Assembly (NCBI RefSeq): GCF_036884655.1
Contig: NC_088339.1
Coordinates: 23,207,501-23,271,500, forward strand
Reading direction: 5' to 3'
DNA length: 64,000 bases
Origin: Musa acuminata AAA Group
Taxonomy: Eukaryota > Streptophyta > Magnoliopsida > Zingiberales > Musaceae
A program made the translations under genes and the position numbers. Below the pieces are notes generated by a model, which searched no databases, was not told where the DNA came from, and worked only from the letters and a program-made list of their open reading frames with translations. Numbering within the stretch: the first letter of the stretch is position 1; the number at the start of each line of letters is the position of its first letter. This document shows, piece after piece, positions 21,923-33,699 of the stretch.

Positions 21923-24076
21923 TCATTTACCCCTGGAAAGTAAAATGGATCACAAATTTAGGAAGATCACTGTCGTAATGACTCGAAAACATGGACAAGA
22001 TATGATTTATTTATACTTACGTATTCATCATCAAGGTTATGTTGTCTCCCTTCAACAGAATCCTCCCTACACCAAAAAGAGTAGACTTAAAGGATCAATT
22101 AAAAGAAACAAAAAAAAGAAAGCAATAATCAGTAAGTTACATGACTAACCCAGTGGCTTTCTTGTTTTCTTCTTAACATTAACTTCTTCAGCTTCTTCCA
22201 GGACCAAATTCATGTATTCATCAAAGCCCTGCACAACAATCATGAACCTAGTGTTCAGAACTTCAGAAATTAAAACAAATGTGTGGCATTGCTTTTGTTA
22301 TCGACATATATTTTTGTCCACCATCAGACAGGAGCCTTTTAAGACAACAGGTGAATATTTTGACTAGGAACACAATATTTATATTTACTATGTCTTGAAT
22401 AGTTTATTCACTACCAAAACAGATTAACACAGCATGTGAAACAAAAGATGCATATCTGCATCATTGTCATCAACAGCCCAATCGGTCAAAACAACAGCCA
22501 GCACTCACAGTAACAAGCACAATGTATCCTTCAATAATGGAGAATGAAGAGCACCAATGGCATATGCAGAAAATAGCTAAGGTGAAAATGACATGCAGTC
22601 TCGAACACCATTAAACATTTGCTCATGACTCTTCAGTGATCACCGCTGACAGGTGAACCGTGAGCTAAGAATGTCATAAGATCACTAGGACAACATAAGA
22701 AAGTAAAATCCAAACTCTTTGGGGATGACTACATTAAACTTTCTAGCCATTGAGCTTGGTTAAGAGCAGCAACACTAGTTGAGTAAGAGTATAATCACAA
22801 ATATGAACAGAAGAGTTGGCAATGTCTATTGGAAACATTAATTAATGATAACTGAGGGAACTGTAATATCAAAGAATACGAACAGAAAAGACTGGAAGCT
22901 ATATAGATAAATTAATGAAAAAAGTGACTTAAGGTTTTTGAGGCACCAATGTTTAGCATTTGTTCTAAATTCCAACAAACCAAACATTAATCTCAAATGC
23001 ATGCAATCTACAAAATTACCCAAGAGAACTAGTAGATAGTCTCATCCGCAGCATCTAAAAGAAACAACAAGAACTAAACTGAATTATAGTCTGTTGCTTA
23101 CAAGATTACTACCGAAGGATACTAAAAGAGCTAATCTAGTCATGATGATTATCCAAGATTGACCTGCCACTGTATTGAATAAACAGAAAATCTCTTTTAA
23201 TGATAGACCTGCAACTCATGCAATTATATGTGATGAGTCTGATGACAATCTACCACACCATAACATGGGTATGTCTATGCCTTTCACATGCTGGAGACAC
23301 ATAATTATAGGTCCATATGGATTTAAAACAATAAATTACAACAAAATAAACAAGAATGGCTATAACCAAATGGCTTAAGATTTTAAGACATCGTAATATC
23401 CAAATACAGTATTTATCCCTTGCTCATGTGGTGTTCAAGACAACCTCCAATAGCAGATAAGGTAATGGCCCGTGAAGCTTGTTTTCCTTACTAATTAGCT
23501 AAGAGCCTAACATGAAGCTGATATAAAGTACCTCAACTTATATTATACACCACATGCTCAGTAAAAGAGAACTCTTTTTCTCAAATTCCGACGGATTAAT
23601 GTGGTAAATTTAAATCAGAAGCATGAACAGATTCAAATGCCTTTCCTATAGATTTCCCAGTTCATGATAATAATAAAACTTTAACCCTGATCATCTAAAA
23701 ATCAGAAAAGTAAAACAAAGCACTTACTATGATACGCCCCTCGATCCTCAAATCCTTCTGCTCAAAGAGCCATATCTGGATGCGAGCTTTCTAAACCAAC
23801 AGGCAAATATCAACCAGATCAGCAATCTAAACATTAGAATATCGCAAGAAAACGAAACAAATGAAACAACAATATATAGATTATTCATCGGAACTTACGC
23901 TTTGGAGGAACCTGAATATGAGATTCTGCAGCAATATGATCGGCACCCGTCCGAGACACAAAGCAAAGAATCGATAACATAAGTAGAGATGGAAATGAGA
24001 TCAAGGGATGAAGAAGGAGGTAAGGAGACCGTACGATAGGCTGGGTCATAATCCGCTGGACTTTGGTGGACGCCAT
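21923..24076 (-). CDS. SmE: Small nuclear ribonucleoprotein E (SmE)
   Basis: Six exons on the minus strand: 24076-24035, 23925-23899, 23790-23728, 22228-22150, 22066-22021 and 21932-21923. They join in phase to 88 residues, the usual SmE length. The protein starts MASTKVQRIMTQPI, contains the Sm1 region (IFRFLQSKARIQIWLFEQ) and the Sm2 motif LKGDNITLMMN, and ends NTGK. SmE is one of seven proteins in the Sm ring on U1, U2, U4 and U5 snRNAs in the nucleus, so it is essential for splicing. The last coding exon is only ten bases: it completes one codon and adds Gly, Lys and the stop. It has a clean acceptor (CTTTCCAG). The gene is divergent from the RRM gene, with 567 bases between the two ATGs. 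Confidence 0.97.
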
Positions 24077-24643
24077 CGCTGCTTCTCCCTCGGAGTCGGA
24101 CCTCTCTCTACCTTTCCCCTGTTCGCTTCCTCTCCCGACTCGACTGGTTTGAAACCCTAGGCTCCGTCGAGGACCGAAAGAAAGAGCGGCTTGTAGAGGG
24201 TTTACGAGGGCCGCGAGTGGATCTTTCTCCGCCGTTGGATTATGTGATCTCAAGTGGGCCGGGATATAGACATAATCACAACCGTTGATCATGGAGATTC
24301 AGAACTCACTCGTCCCCGTCTTCGTGAGTTGAGTCGGGGTGACGTTTCCAAACAAGCTTGTGGACACTCGTCGCGTAAGTCGTACGACAAATGACGCTGG
24401 GTGCATGTGGATTGTGGTCCAGATCCGACCCGTGTATGGTCCAAACAATGAACCCGATTCGTTTATTCGGCAACGGTAACGGATCCACTACTTAACGCCA
24501 CCACTTCACGGGTCGTCGTTTTTGTTCGCCGCGCAACTCCAGGAAGCGATTAGAGAAAACGAATCCCCCGAGCCAGAGGACGAGGAGAAAGAGAAATCCC
24601 TAAACGAGCACATCCAGGGTTAGGGTTTTACCACACCCCAACA
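24077..24643. promoter_or_regulatory. Shared divergent promoter of SmE and the RRM gene
   Basis: 567 bases separate the two start codons. A TGGGCC site II-type element lies at 24255-24260, and a telo-box (TTAGGGTTT, 24620-24628) sits in the RRM gene leader; an AAACCCTAG variant is at about 24152-24160 on the SmE side. Site II plus telo-box is typical of plant genes for ribosome, RNA-processing and growth functions. Both flanking genes act on RNA, so co-regulation is possible; this is inferred. Confidence 0.5.
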
Positions 24644-27600
24644 ATGGCGGGCGCCGGCATGCACCCCTACCACCAGCAGTGGGTGCCTCCACCCGCTCCA
24701 GCTGTCGCGCCTCCCGTCCCCGTCGATACCCCCAACCGCCCGCCCGCTGACGAGGTACGCCCTCTTCCCCGGCTGCCCTCGTCCTTCTTCCCTTTGATCC
24801 GGTGGGGATCGCTGGCATATTGATGGTTCCCCCTTCCATCTCGAAGATTCGGACGGTCTTCATCACGGGCCTCCCCGGGGACGTGAAGGAGAGGGAGCTC
24901 CACAACCTGCTGAGGTGGTTGCCGGGCTTCGAGGCGTCACAGATCAACTTCAAGGCGGAGCAGCCCATGGGGTTCGCCCTCTTCTCCACGGCGCAGCATG
25001 CCATGGCCGCCAAAGACGCGCTTCAGGTGATCTCCGCAGCTCTCGTGGCCGGGTTATTTTGTTTCTTGATCTCGTCTCCGGCCTTATTTGATGTCTGAGT
25101 TTATCTGCTCAGGACTTGGAGTTTGACGTTGAGACGAAGTCCGCCCTCCACACAGAGATGGCAAAGAAGAACCTTTTTGTCAAAAGAGGTGTGTTTTGCT
25201 CGCATACAGCGGCTTCGTTTCAATTATTAGAACATAATTAAATCGCAATCCTTTTATTTTTACCATTTACATAAATTAATTTAGAAAACTTAACGCATTT
25301 TTTAAGTGAAAGAGCCCTAGTAAACTATTTTACGTACATATACAAACTTAGTATACGCTCTTGACTTTGCCCCAAGATCTATCCCAAAACGTCTCTCTGC
25401 ATGAACCAAATACCATTTTTTACTTGCTTTCATATGCCATCTTAGGACTTTTTAGACATCATCTTGACATTCTTGATGCTTTTGATGAAACATACATGTT
25501 CATAATTTGTCTGATTATAATGCTTGTTTTTACAATCTTGGTCCCTTATTTTTGTACAATTTAAGTGCATCTTGTATAATTTCAGCTGGTGATTCTTTTA
25601 ATTAGCACATGATTGTGCTGGAATTTACCGTTGCATTAGCTTATTTTGTAACTTAATTTGTTCTGTAAATTTATGATGTGAAAACACTATGGCTTTCTGC
25701 CTTTCTGCGCTTCTGCTTTTATTTAGGTTGTCTTTGATTTTTCATTGTGTAGGTGTGGCATCTGAGTCGAGTTCAATCGATCAAAGTAAACGTCTACGGA
25801 CTGGTGGAGATTATACTCATGCAGGCTATGCAGCTCCACCATTTCATCCACAACCAACTCCTGTTTGGGGAAATCCAGGGTAATATAATGGATCATAATT
25901 AATTTTATTTGGACCTTTCTACATTTGTGTTTCTAAATAATCTCTGTCCTTAAATTCAAGTGGCTATATTGCCCCACATCCACCTCCACCATATGACCCA
26001 TATGGAGGTTATCAAGTACCTCAGGTAGCCATGACCACCCCTCCTCCCCTGCCAGCATCCAGTCGTTATGCCCCCGTTCAGGTAATATATATTGTTGTTC
26101 ACCCAGAGTTCATCACTTTGTCAGAATGGATTTTTCAGTTAATTTAATTTGTTCATGGCTTTTGTCTTCATGATCATAATTGTATGGCTGTGTAATGCAA
26201 CCCTAATGAGCATTTCCTGTTCGTTATCCCGGTTGTTATTTTCAGTTTTGTGTTCCACGATGAATTCAATTGGTGTTATTGCTCTTAAATCTTGATAATG
26301 ATTTTCAATCCTAAATTTGGTCTTTTTGTTGTGACATCAATGATGATAAGATACCAAGTATTAAATAATGTGCTAATTGTTTTTCATAATTATCAAGCTG
26401 GTTTCTTTGCAACATAAGGATAGAATCAGGGTTTGTGAAAAAGTGGAGCCGGATTGAACTAACAATGTATTTCATGCACATGCATTTGGGAACAAAGATT
26501 TTTTTACCATTTAGAAGGATGCCTATAATGAAAATTTTGGTAGGGTACTAGAAATCCTATCTTAGATCTAGAATAAGTGAATGTGTAGTCTGATTCATGA
26601 AGTTTAAACCCTAAAAATCTAAATTAAGTGGATCCATGTGGCAATTTGATTGATGTTGCATCTACTCTGGCAGAAAAAAAATCCCACTGGCAATTCAGTT
26701 ATGTGCACTACAGGTAAACTGGTGAAATGTTATGTGGATATTTACCTGTCCACTAGCATGATTTACCTGTCCGCTACAAGTTGGAGTCAAAGATGTTTCC
26801 TTAAAATATCAAAAGTTTTCTATCTGATGTTTTTTTGGGCAAAATTTAAGATGATGAAGCTTTTTCAACATTTAACTGAGTTGTATCTCAGAAGAGTAGT
26901 TGAATTAGGACAATACAGACACATTCTCATGGTTCCAATGAAGTTCTTGAGCATTTTCATGAACCTGAGGCCAAAGACAATCTTGATTTTCTCATCTTTT
27001 CTATTTAGGCTTTATGTTTGGAGAATAGTATGAGATATTAGAGACCAATTGAATAGAAGAATTATCAAATTAATTTACAAATATCTAAATAAGGTGATGG
27101 TTGAGGAATTTTTGCTTGAACTATTGGTTCTGTTATTATTCTTTGCTGTCAAATCATTTCATTTGTATTGTGTGTTGTTGCCACTTGTTTTGAATTGGTT
27201 CAGTGATGAAAACAAGCCTTACGAAAACGACCAATCATGTAATGACAATATGCAAAATATTTTATCAAACAAAATCTGACAGACTTAATTGTCAACCTTA
27301 ATGATTTATAGATTTGATTTTGTATTAACTCTTGAATTTAAGTTTGCACCATTTACTTGAATGCAGTCTATATGCCAAACATCATTGAATAACTGAGCCA
27401 AGAAAGATATGCAATGTTATTATTAGTAGAAACAATCACCTGTGCAGTAGTTTCATTATTTTGCCTGAGGTTAAATTCGCAGATTGAATTTGGGTGCTAA
27501 AAGAAGTTGGTTACTGGAGACTTACTTTATCTCTGGAAGCTGATATTCTGCTATATTTTTTATGATGTGTTCCTGTTACCATTTTTTGGTTACCATAGTC

Positions 27601-28578
27601 TGGAAGCATATTTAGAGCATATGTGAAATTACCAGTGCAAGCTATCAGATACTCTTTACTTATTTCATGTCTTTCCTCTTTATTTTGCAGAATAATAAAG
27701 ATAATCCTCCATGCAATACTCTCTTCATTGGAAATCTTGGTGAAAATGTAAATGAGGAAGAAGTCAGAGGCCTTTTCAGTGTGTATGAGTCCTAACCTTT
27801 ATATACGTTTGCATCAATGTTAATAAAGGCTGTTGAGTCTCTATAAAGAATGATGTTTCGCAGATGCAGTAATATAGACACTTGTTAGATTTTATTGGCA
27901 CTTGTATGTGAACTCTGGTCACCCTTTTTCGTTCCAATATGCAGTCAACCTGGTTTCAAGCAAATGAAAATCTTGCGGCAGGAGAGAAATACAGTTTGCT
28001 TCATTGAGTTTGAGGTAAGTGTGTAAACATGTTAAGACAATGACTGTAGCTTTAACTTGTCTCTTTGCTCTTTGCATCAACTTTGTCTAACTATTCTGTC
28101 TGTCTTCTCATTCAGGATCTGAATAGTGCTACGACTGTTCATCAGAATCTGCAGGGTGCGGTTCTTACTAGTTCTGGCCGCGGTGGCATGCGAATTCAAT
28201 ATCCTTTTTTCTTTACTACTTTTCATCAGTCGCTATTATCTAGTTGAGTACATGAATGGAGTTAGATTTTGTTGATCACATTTGAAATCTTGCTCTTTAA
28301 TATGTTGTTTGAGTTGTAGTGGTGAGCTTTTCCTTCTTGGTTTTTCTCTTTGTTGTCGTATGATAGTGCCAATAGTAGTTAGTATAATTGCTTATAGCAA
28401 TGTCCATTTTGGTGTTATGTTTTATAATTAGATACAATCTTCTTTGCCTGTTTCATTATCCCTTGATCTGCTTTTCTTGACTTTTCAAACATTTTCAAAG
28501 AACCCTTTTGGGCGACGGAAGGACTTCATCAATGGTGCTGCATCGGAACCTAACGGAGCTCCTACTTACCAGCAGTGA
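24644..28578 (+). CDS. Two-RRM RNA-binding protein with a U12-type AT-AC intron
   Basis: Nine exons: 24644-24754, 24847-25026, 25113-25188, 25753-25879, 25961-26081, 27691-27782, 27945-28014, 28116-28198 and 28491-28578. They join in phase to 315 residues. RRM1 covers about residues 38-110 (TVFITGLP as RNP2; MGFALFST as an RNP1-like strand). A Pro/Tyr-rich linker follows (PPPPYDPYGGY). RRM2 covers about 214-290 (TLFIGNL; NTVCFIEFE), then a basic tail (KNPFGRRKD). The layout resembles the plant At3g21215/At2g42240 group and animal RBPMS/couch-potato proteins; the molecular targets are unknown to me. The intron 28199-28490 starts ATATCCTTTT and ends CAAAC after a TTCTTGAC branch site, a minor-spliceosome intron. 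Using its AT-AC borders is what keeps the frame through RIQ|FSKNPFG. The intron at 26082-27690 is 1.6 kb long. Confidence 0.92.
28199..28490 (+). other. U12-type AT-AC intron
   Basis: The 5' site is ATATCCTTTT, an exact match to the U12 consensus. The 3' end is TTTTCTTGACTTTTCAAAC, with a branch motif TTCTTGAC whose A (28480) is ten bases from the AC border. The upstream exon ends in phase 2 and the downstream exon supplies one base, preserving the RRM2 reading frame. No GT-AG pair in this interval does the same. Confidence 0.9.
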
Positions 28579-30538
28579 CACAAAGGGATGTATTTTTGCT
28601 CTCTTTGCTCAATCATGAAGATTATGGAACAGGAATGGATTGCATCATGGAAATTACACAAAAGTTATCATCAGCATCCTTGTGTGAATGAACCTGGTGA
28701 TCATGAGTGTCATTATCATCTTTCGCAATGCACGAGTTCTCAAAAGGCATCATGATCTGTTGGTAATTGTGCATTGGCATCATCAACATGGATAATTGTT
28801 CATCTATATGCTGTTTACATTGTTCAGTATGATCTGCTATTTTATTATGCATCGGCATCAGTGAATTCTAGTTTATCTGTGCAGTTGAAGCACTATATTT
28901 GTCTAATGGACAATATGGTCGAAACCGACCATTCTTGCATGGCTATACAACTTGATCTTCAAGCAACTTGCTATTGCAATCTCATTGCATTGAAGGAAAG
29001 CTGCCAGAACTCATGTCATGTCATGGCATATCATAGCTTGGGACCATGGGCCATTACATTATCATCAATCCACATTCAGCAATTCATCATTCATGCTTTT
29101 GCTTAGCAGCATGAAACTGATCAATATGTTTTTTACCTCCAGGCTTGCATAAAGCCATTATTCGCAGGGTTTGGTGGTCTGTGTTTGTTTGCAGAATATT
29201 TTGAGATGGAGCACACTTCAGTGCTATGGTGGTCTTTGGAGATGGAGCTGAAAATGTCAAAAGTTGGTAAGTTTCCTGTGAAGTGTGGATGTCTACATCC
29301 CTGATGTAGCTGTAGCTACCATTCTAAGGTGACTTGACACTATGTGGAGATATAGAAATTGATAGGGTTTGAACACATTTCAACTTAGTTAATTGGGCAT
29401 CTATTGGAGCAAATTCTCAAAGTAGTCAAGCTCCATTGTTGGATGGATTCCAAGCTGCTGGAGTAGAGATAATAAGGCCTTCTTGATTGACTGTTGTGTT
29501 TTGTTTTTTTTGTTTTATAGTATAAAGGCTAAGTCCATTTTAAACTCTGCCGGATTAGCTGATTTCCTCATAGCCATAATATGGATAGGAATTTTCATTG
29601 GTGGGAAGCTGAATTTAGCTGGTTGCTTTATTATCATCATATGGCAATGCAATAATCAAAGTGTCTTTCTAACATAATAGGGGTGTGGGGGGAGTAATTT
29701 GAAACTGGCCATGCTGCTATGCATTTGATATGAAATAGACAGTCCGGATATGCATTAACAAGGGAAGGGATGGTAGGAAAAATAGTGATGTGCAGGACTA
29801 ATTTTATAGTGAGTGCAGGCAGTGTTTTCTTTGGACCTTTTGTCATACTTGGTTCTTTACTTGCAGTATATTTTGGCAGACGAAGCACAGAATTGAGATC
29901 CACTAGCGGACAGCAGCATCGTTAAAAGATTGCAATTACTCGTCCTGTCGTTCCCCATGTGATGCCCGATAGTCTTAGGTAAGGTTTTTAAAATGATTTT
30001 TAAGGTGTTAATTAGTTTAATTAATAAAAAGTTTTAATAAATTATCATAAAAAAGATAAATCATCACAGGCTGTTGAACTTTGGATAAACCCTATCTTCC
30101 CTACTTATAATCTATGCAGAGAATGGCTATCCAAACCTGAACGTAATCCCAGTAATTATGTTTGGATGGCAAGAAAGAAATTATTAGACAGCAGTTAGGA
30201 TCAGATGCCAAATGTTACAAACCAATCAATCATGAAGGGCGTTGACAATTGAAGAAATTTTGCTCACTGCATTGAATCTGATCAGAATCATCAAAACCTA
30301 GCAAACACCACCGGCAATAATGTGGCAACAAAGAATAGAAAAACAATCCATAATTTGCATATTGCAGATTTGAGTTCATAAGAAGGTAAATTCCAAAACA
30401 GCCCAAAGGCAAATACTGGTTTAACAACTTGTTTTAAACTTTATTCCCTGCAAGCTGAAAAAAGTCAAACATTACACGAACCACTTAGCTGTAGTTGGAG
30501 CGACCTTCATGCAATTATCAAACTGTCTTCATTTCATT
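28579..30538. other. 3' flank of the RRM gene and spacer
   Basis: This probably includes a long 3'UTR of the RRM gene and the 3'UTR of the convergent ATP synthase epsilon gene. The open frame at 28774-29106 shows no domain. No other gene was seen. Confidence 0.5.
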
Positions 30539-33519
30539 TCATGCTTCAGGTGAATCGGAACGGATGGCTGATGAGCAAAGAAACAAATTAGCATAAACAA
30601 AATTTTCTACAACATAAATTAAAATTTAAAACCAAAACACCAAGTATAGCATACTCGGATGGTAAAAAAAATATGCCATGTAATTAACTTTTGGAGTAAT
30701 TTGGCAACCATGCATATCCAACCATAGTTCCTTTGACACTCACATTTCATATACATCACATTATTCAGCATACTCATCTGAACATGCAGACAGATGCACC
30801 TTGCAAGTTAGCTGACCTAAACTTTTGAAGCCACATGTGTGCTGCAACATTCATCATAAAAATTTGACATAATTCATATAGGATATTGAGTTCTCTCTTA
30901 AGTGATTTTGAAGTTCTGCAAGTTGGAATTACAAAGAAACATCAATAACAGAAGAAACCAAAGAATATAAGATCGCTGATCTTGCAGCAAGGAAGTTAGC
31001 AAGGAGGTCAATCGACTAAGATTAATAAGCACGGTGGTCTTTGGGATTCAACTCATGAAAAGGAAATCAATTGCAGTTTATCCTTGATCAGTAAGACCGG
31101 TCATACTTCACACAGGAGCATATGTAAGCCTCGTTCTGAAAGATGCTATCACTTAACTTTACAAATACACTTGATATGACATGCGAACAACATCAGTGAA
31201 TTAGATGGGTGTATATTCTGTTTCTCTTAAATCAAGAGCTGATCAGTAACTATGCTCCTAAACAAAGTGTTCATAGAATTCAAATAACTTTAGATATGAG
31301 TATCATGCAAGATATCATAATACTCGTACAGATTGCTTCCGAGAACGAAAAGGTATTATGAAAGATATCTTATCCATTCAGTAACAATTTTAAGGACAGA
31401 GAAATGGCACAGTAAGATACGAGTACTTTTCAGAAAGGATCCTAGAGAATATACAACTTGTGAAACCATAGAAATAACTAGTCTGAAGGCACGCATCAAG
31501 AATGACCTTAACTCAAGAAAATCAAATCTAGCACTTACTCATGTCCATGATTTTCAAGTATGGCAACCATCAAGAAGACCTTAACTTAAGATAATAAAAT
31601 CTAGCACTTATTCATGTCCATGATTTTCAAGTAAATGTGAATCACATTACCATATAGAAGATTTTGGGCTAGAACATCTACAAAAGGAGAAAACCAAAGC
31701 GACTGTTTAAGCAGTAAGGTCATGGTGTTGACATGAGACTACTACAAAACAATACTAGTCCAATCACATTACTGTACAGAAGATTTTGGGCAACAACATC
31801 TACAAAGGGAGAAAACCAAAGCCACTGTTTAAGCAGTAAGGTCATGGTGTTGACATGAGACTACTGCAAAACAATACTAGTCTGACTATTTCTTGCTCCA
31901 TCTGATTAATAGGTTTATTGAACCCTCTCTGATGTCAAAATCATGTCACTGAAAACATTCGGTATTCACCAGTGATTTACTTGGATTGAGAGACAAGATA
32001 GCAACCTCCAGATCCTCTTTCTTACCAAGAGAGAAACTGTAGATTTTTGTCATCTTCACAAAGTATAACCCTTTATGCGGATTTGGTTCCTGGAGGATTT
32101 CCAGAATGACCCTAGAATCCAAACACTAAATAAATTCATGTTATGGGCTAAGATATGATTTGATGACTAATACCGCAAATAGAGTAGCATACTCAGTGAA
32201 GTCTTTCATTGTCAACTCTTAGCTATGACATTGTATTGGGACATGAAGGACTTTAAGCCTACAATGAGAAGAAAGTGATCGATGCACTAGTCTCTCATGA
32301 TTGAGGACGCAAATGTTCCTTTCATATCAACATGATTGATCCCATGAGCAAGTACTGAGCTTTGAACCTATTATTGTTATCACATCTGAGTTTAGTCCCA
32401 CATTATAAGTGGAAATGCGGAAAACACAAGTAAGTTTATAAGAGTTTTATGGGTGTGCCAACATTAACTTCGGCTTACACATCCTAAGTCATACGTTGGA
32501 AGTGAAAGAAGACTTAGGATAGCTTCTAAAAACTTGATGGATATACTAAGATTAACTTCGACCTAAGCATCCTGAGATAGTGGTCCAGTTCAGGCTCAAC
32601 AAAGTTAATAGGTCAATAGCATCGAGTCATGATGGTTGCTCTAATCTTCAGTGTATCACACATATAGAAATTCATTATTGCCACTTTATAGGGTCCAATG
32701 CATGATTGCTCAAGTTGGCTCACAGATGCAGGATAATGCTTCTACTTAACATCATTCTCGACCGCAGGCAAATATATTGATAAAGAATGATGCTATGGAC
32801 AATATAAGCAAAATTATTTTTCTCTATTTCCACAATATAAGGAGGAACAAGAAAAAGAAAAGAAGTGGATCATCCACACCCAAAGGGCAGCAAGACTGCG
32901 ATCTAAAAATATCAGGGCACTTGATAACGTTTCCACCACCTCCAATCCGACAGTCTAATCCGACATCTAAAGATCATAGACAACCAAATACCTAAATCCA
33001 TAATTGATCGTGCCCGTCAGTTAATCCGTCATGAGCAAATCGAGATCCCAAACACACAATGCAGAAGCCCGATGACCAGACGAAGGCTTGAAGAAGGAAT
33101 CAAGGAAACAAAAAATACTATACAGAAGCATGTAACCCACTAAATCCCCCAAAAAAATTCCAATCGCCACGTTGTAGCCAATGGTATCGTTTCAACAGAC
33201 AATACGAAAAAGGCATGATCTTTCTCCTAAAACGAAACCCTAAAACAACCGATTTGACTCTTTCGAGAGCTTCGGCATAGTAGCGAAATCCATATGAGGG
33301 ATTAGCCTTAGATCAGAGAAGGGGCGACTCACAGGGCTTCTCGGGCTTGCCGTCGGCCCACTTGGAGACGATGAAGTGGACCTTCTCCCGGGCGACGGCC
33401 TCCGATCGGTAGGGCTCCTTGAGGCAGCCCCGCACGAGGGAGGCGCAGATGTTGGAGTAGGTGATGTACGTCATTCCCGCCGCCCTCCAGAACGGCACCG
33501 CCGCCGCTGTGCTCGCCAT
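30539..33519 (-). CDS. Mitochondrial ATP synthase (F1) epsilon subunit
   Basis: Two coding exons on the minus strand: 33519-33333 and 30567-30539, joined in phase across a 2765-base intron, giving 71 residues. Exon 1 encodes the family-defining start: an Ala-rich run, then [16 protein letters not shown], then LKEPYRSEA and [17 protein letters not shown]. Exon 2 is only 29 bases and adds SIRSDSPEA before the stop, matching the conserved IRSDTPE-type tail. The acceptor CTCATCAG and donor GTGAGT are good. This small subunit sits in the central stalk foot of F1Fo ATP synthase in the mitochondrial matrix. In plants it is imported without a cleaved presequence. An in-frame ATG ten codons upstream is less likely by homology. 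Site II elements lie about 140-170 bases upstream. Confidence 0.95.
31497..31882. repeat. Tandem duplications inside the ATP synthase epsilon intron
   Basis: A 121-base unit at 31640-31760 is repeated at 31762-31882 with roughly ten differences. Just before it, a stretch of about 62 bases near 31497-31564 (GACCTTAACT to TTTTCAAGTA) is repeated at about 31573-31632. Both lie in the long intron and have no coding potential. Confidence 0.9.
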
Positions 33520-33659
33520 CGCCTCCTCCTCTCTCTTCTTTTCCCACACAACAGTTCTCCTCTTTGGGGCGTCTGCGATTAGCTTAATTCACAGTTGAGG
33601 ACATTTATGTCATTTCATGCAAGTCCTGGACGGGCCGGACTACTTGAGTGGAGGTAGAG

Positions 33660-33690
33660 TGGGCCTAAAAAAGGCCCATTAAAGGGCCCA
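33660..33690 (-). promoter_or_regulatory. Site II (TGGGCC) elements of the ATP synthase gene
   Basis: Minus-strand TGGGCC occurs at 33673-33678 and 33685-33690, and a plus-strand copy at 33660-33665, 141-171 bases before the ATG. Paired site II elements bound by TCP factors are characteristic of nuclear genes for plant oxidative phosphorylation, which fits the downstream gene. Confidence 0.65.
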
Positions 33691-33699
33691 AATTGCTGT

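Noticed and set aside
28774..29106. 110-codon plus-strand frame downstream of the RRM gene
   Set aside because: It lies in the probable 3'UTR and shows no domain.
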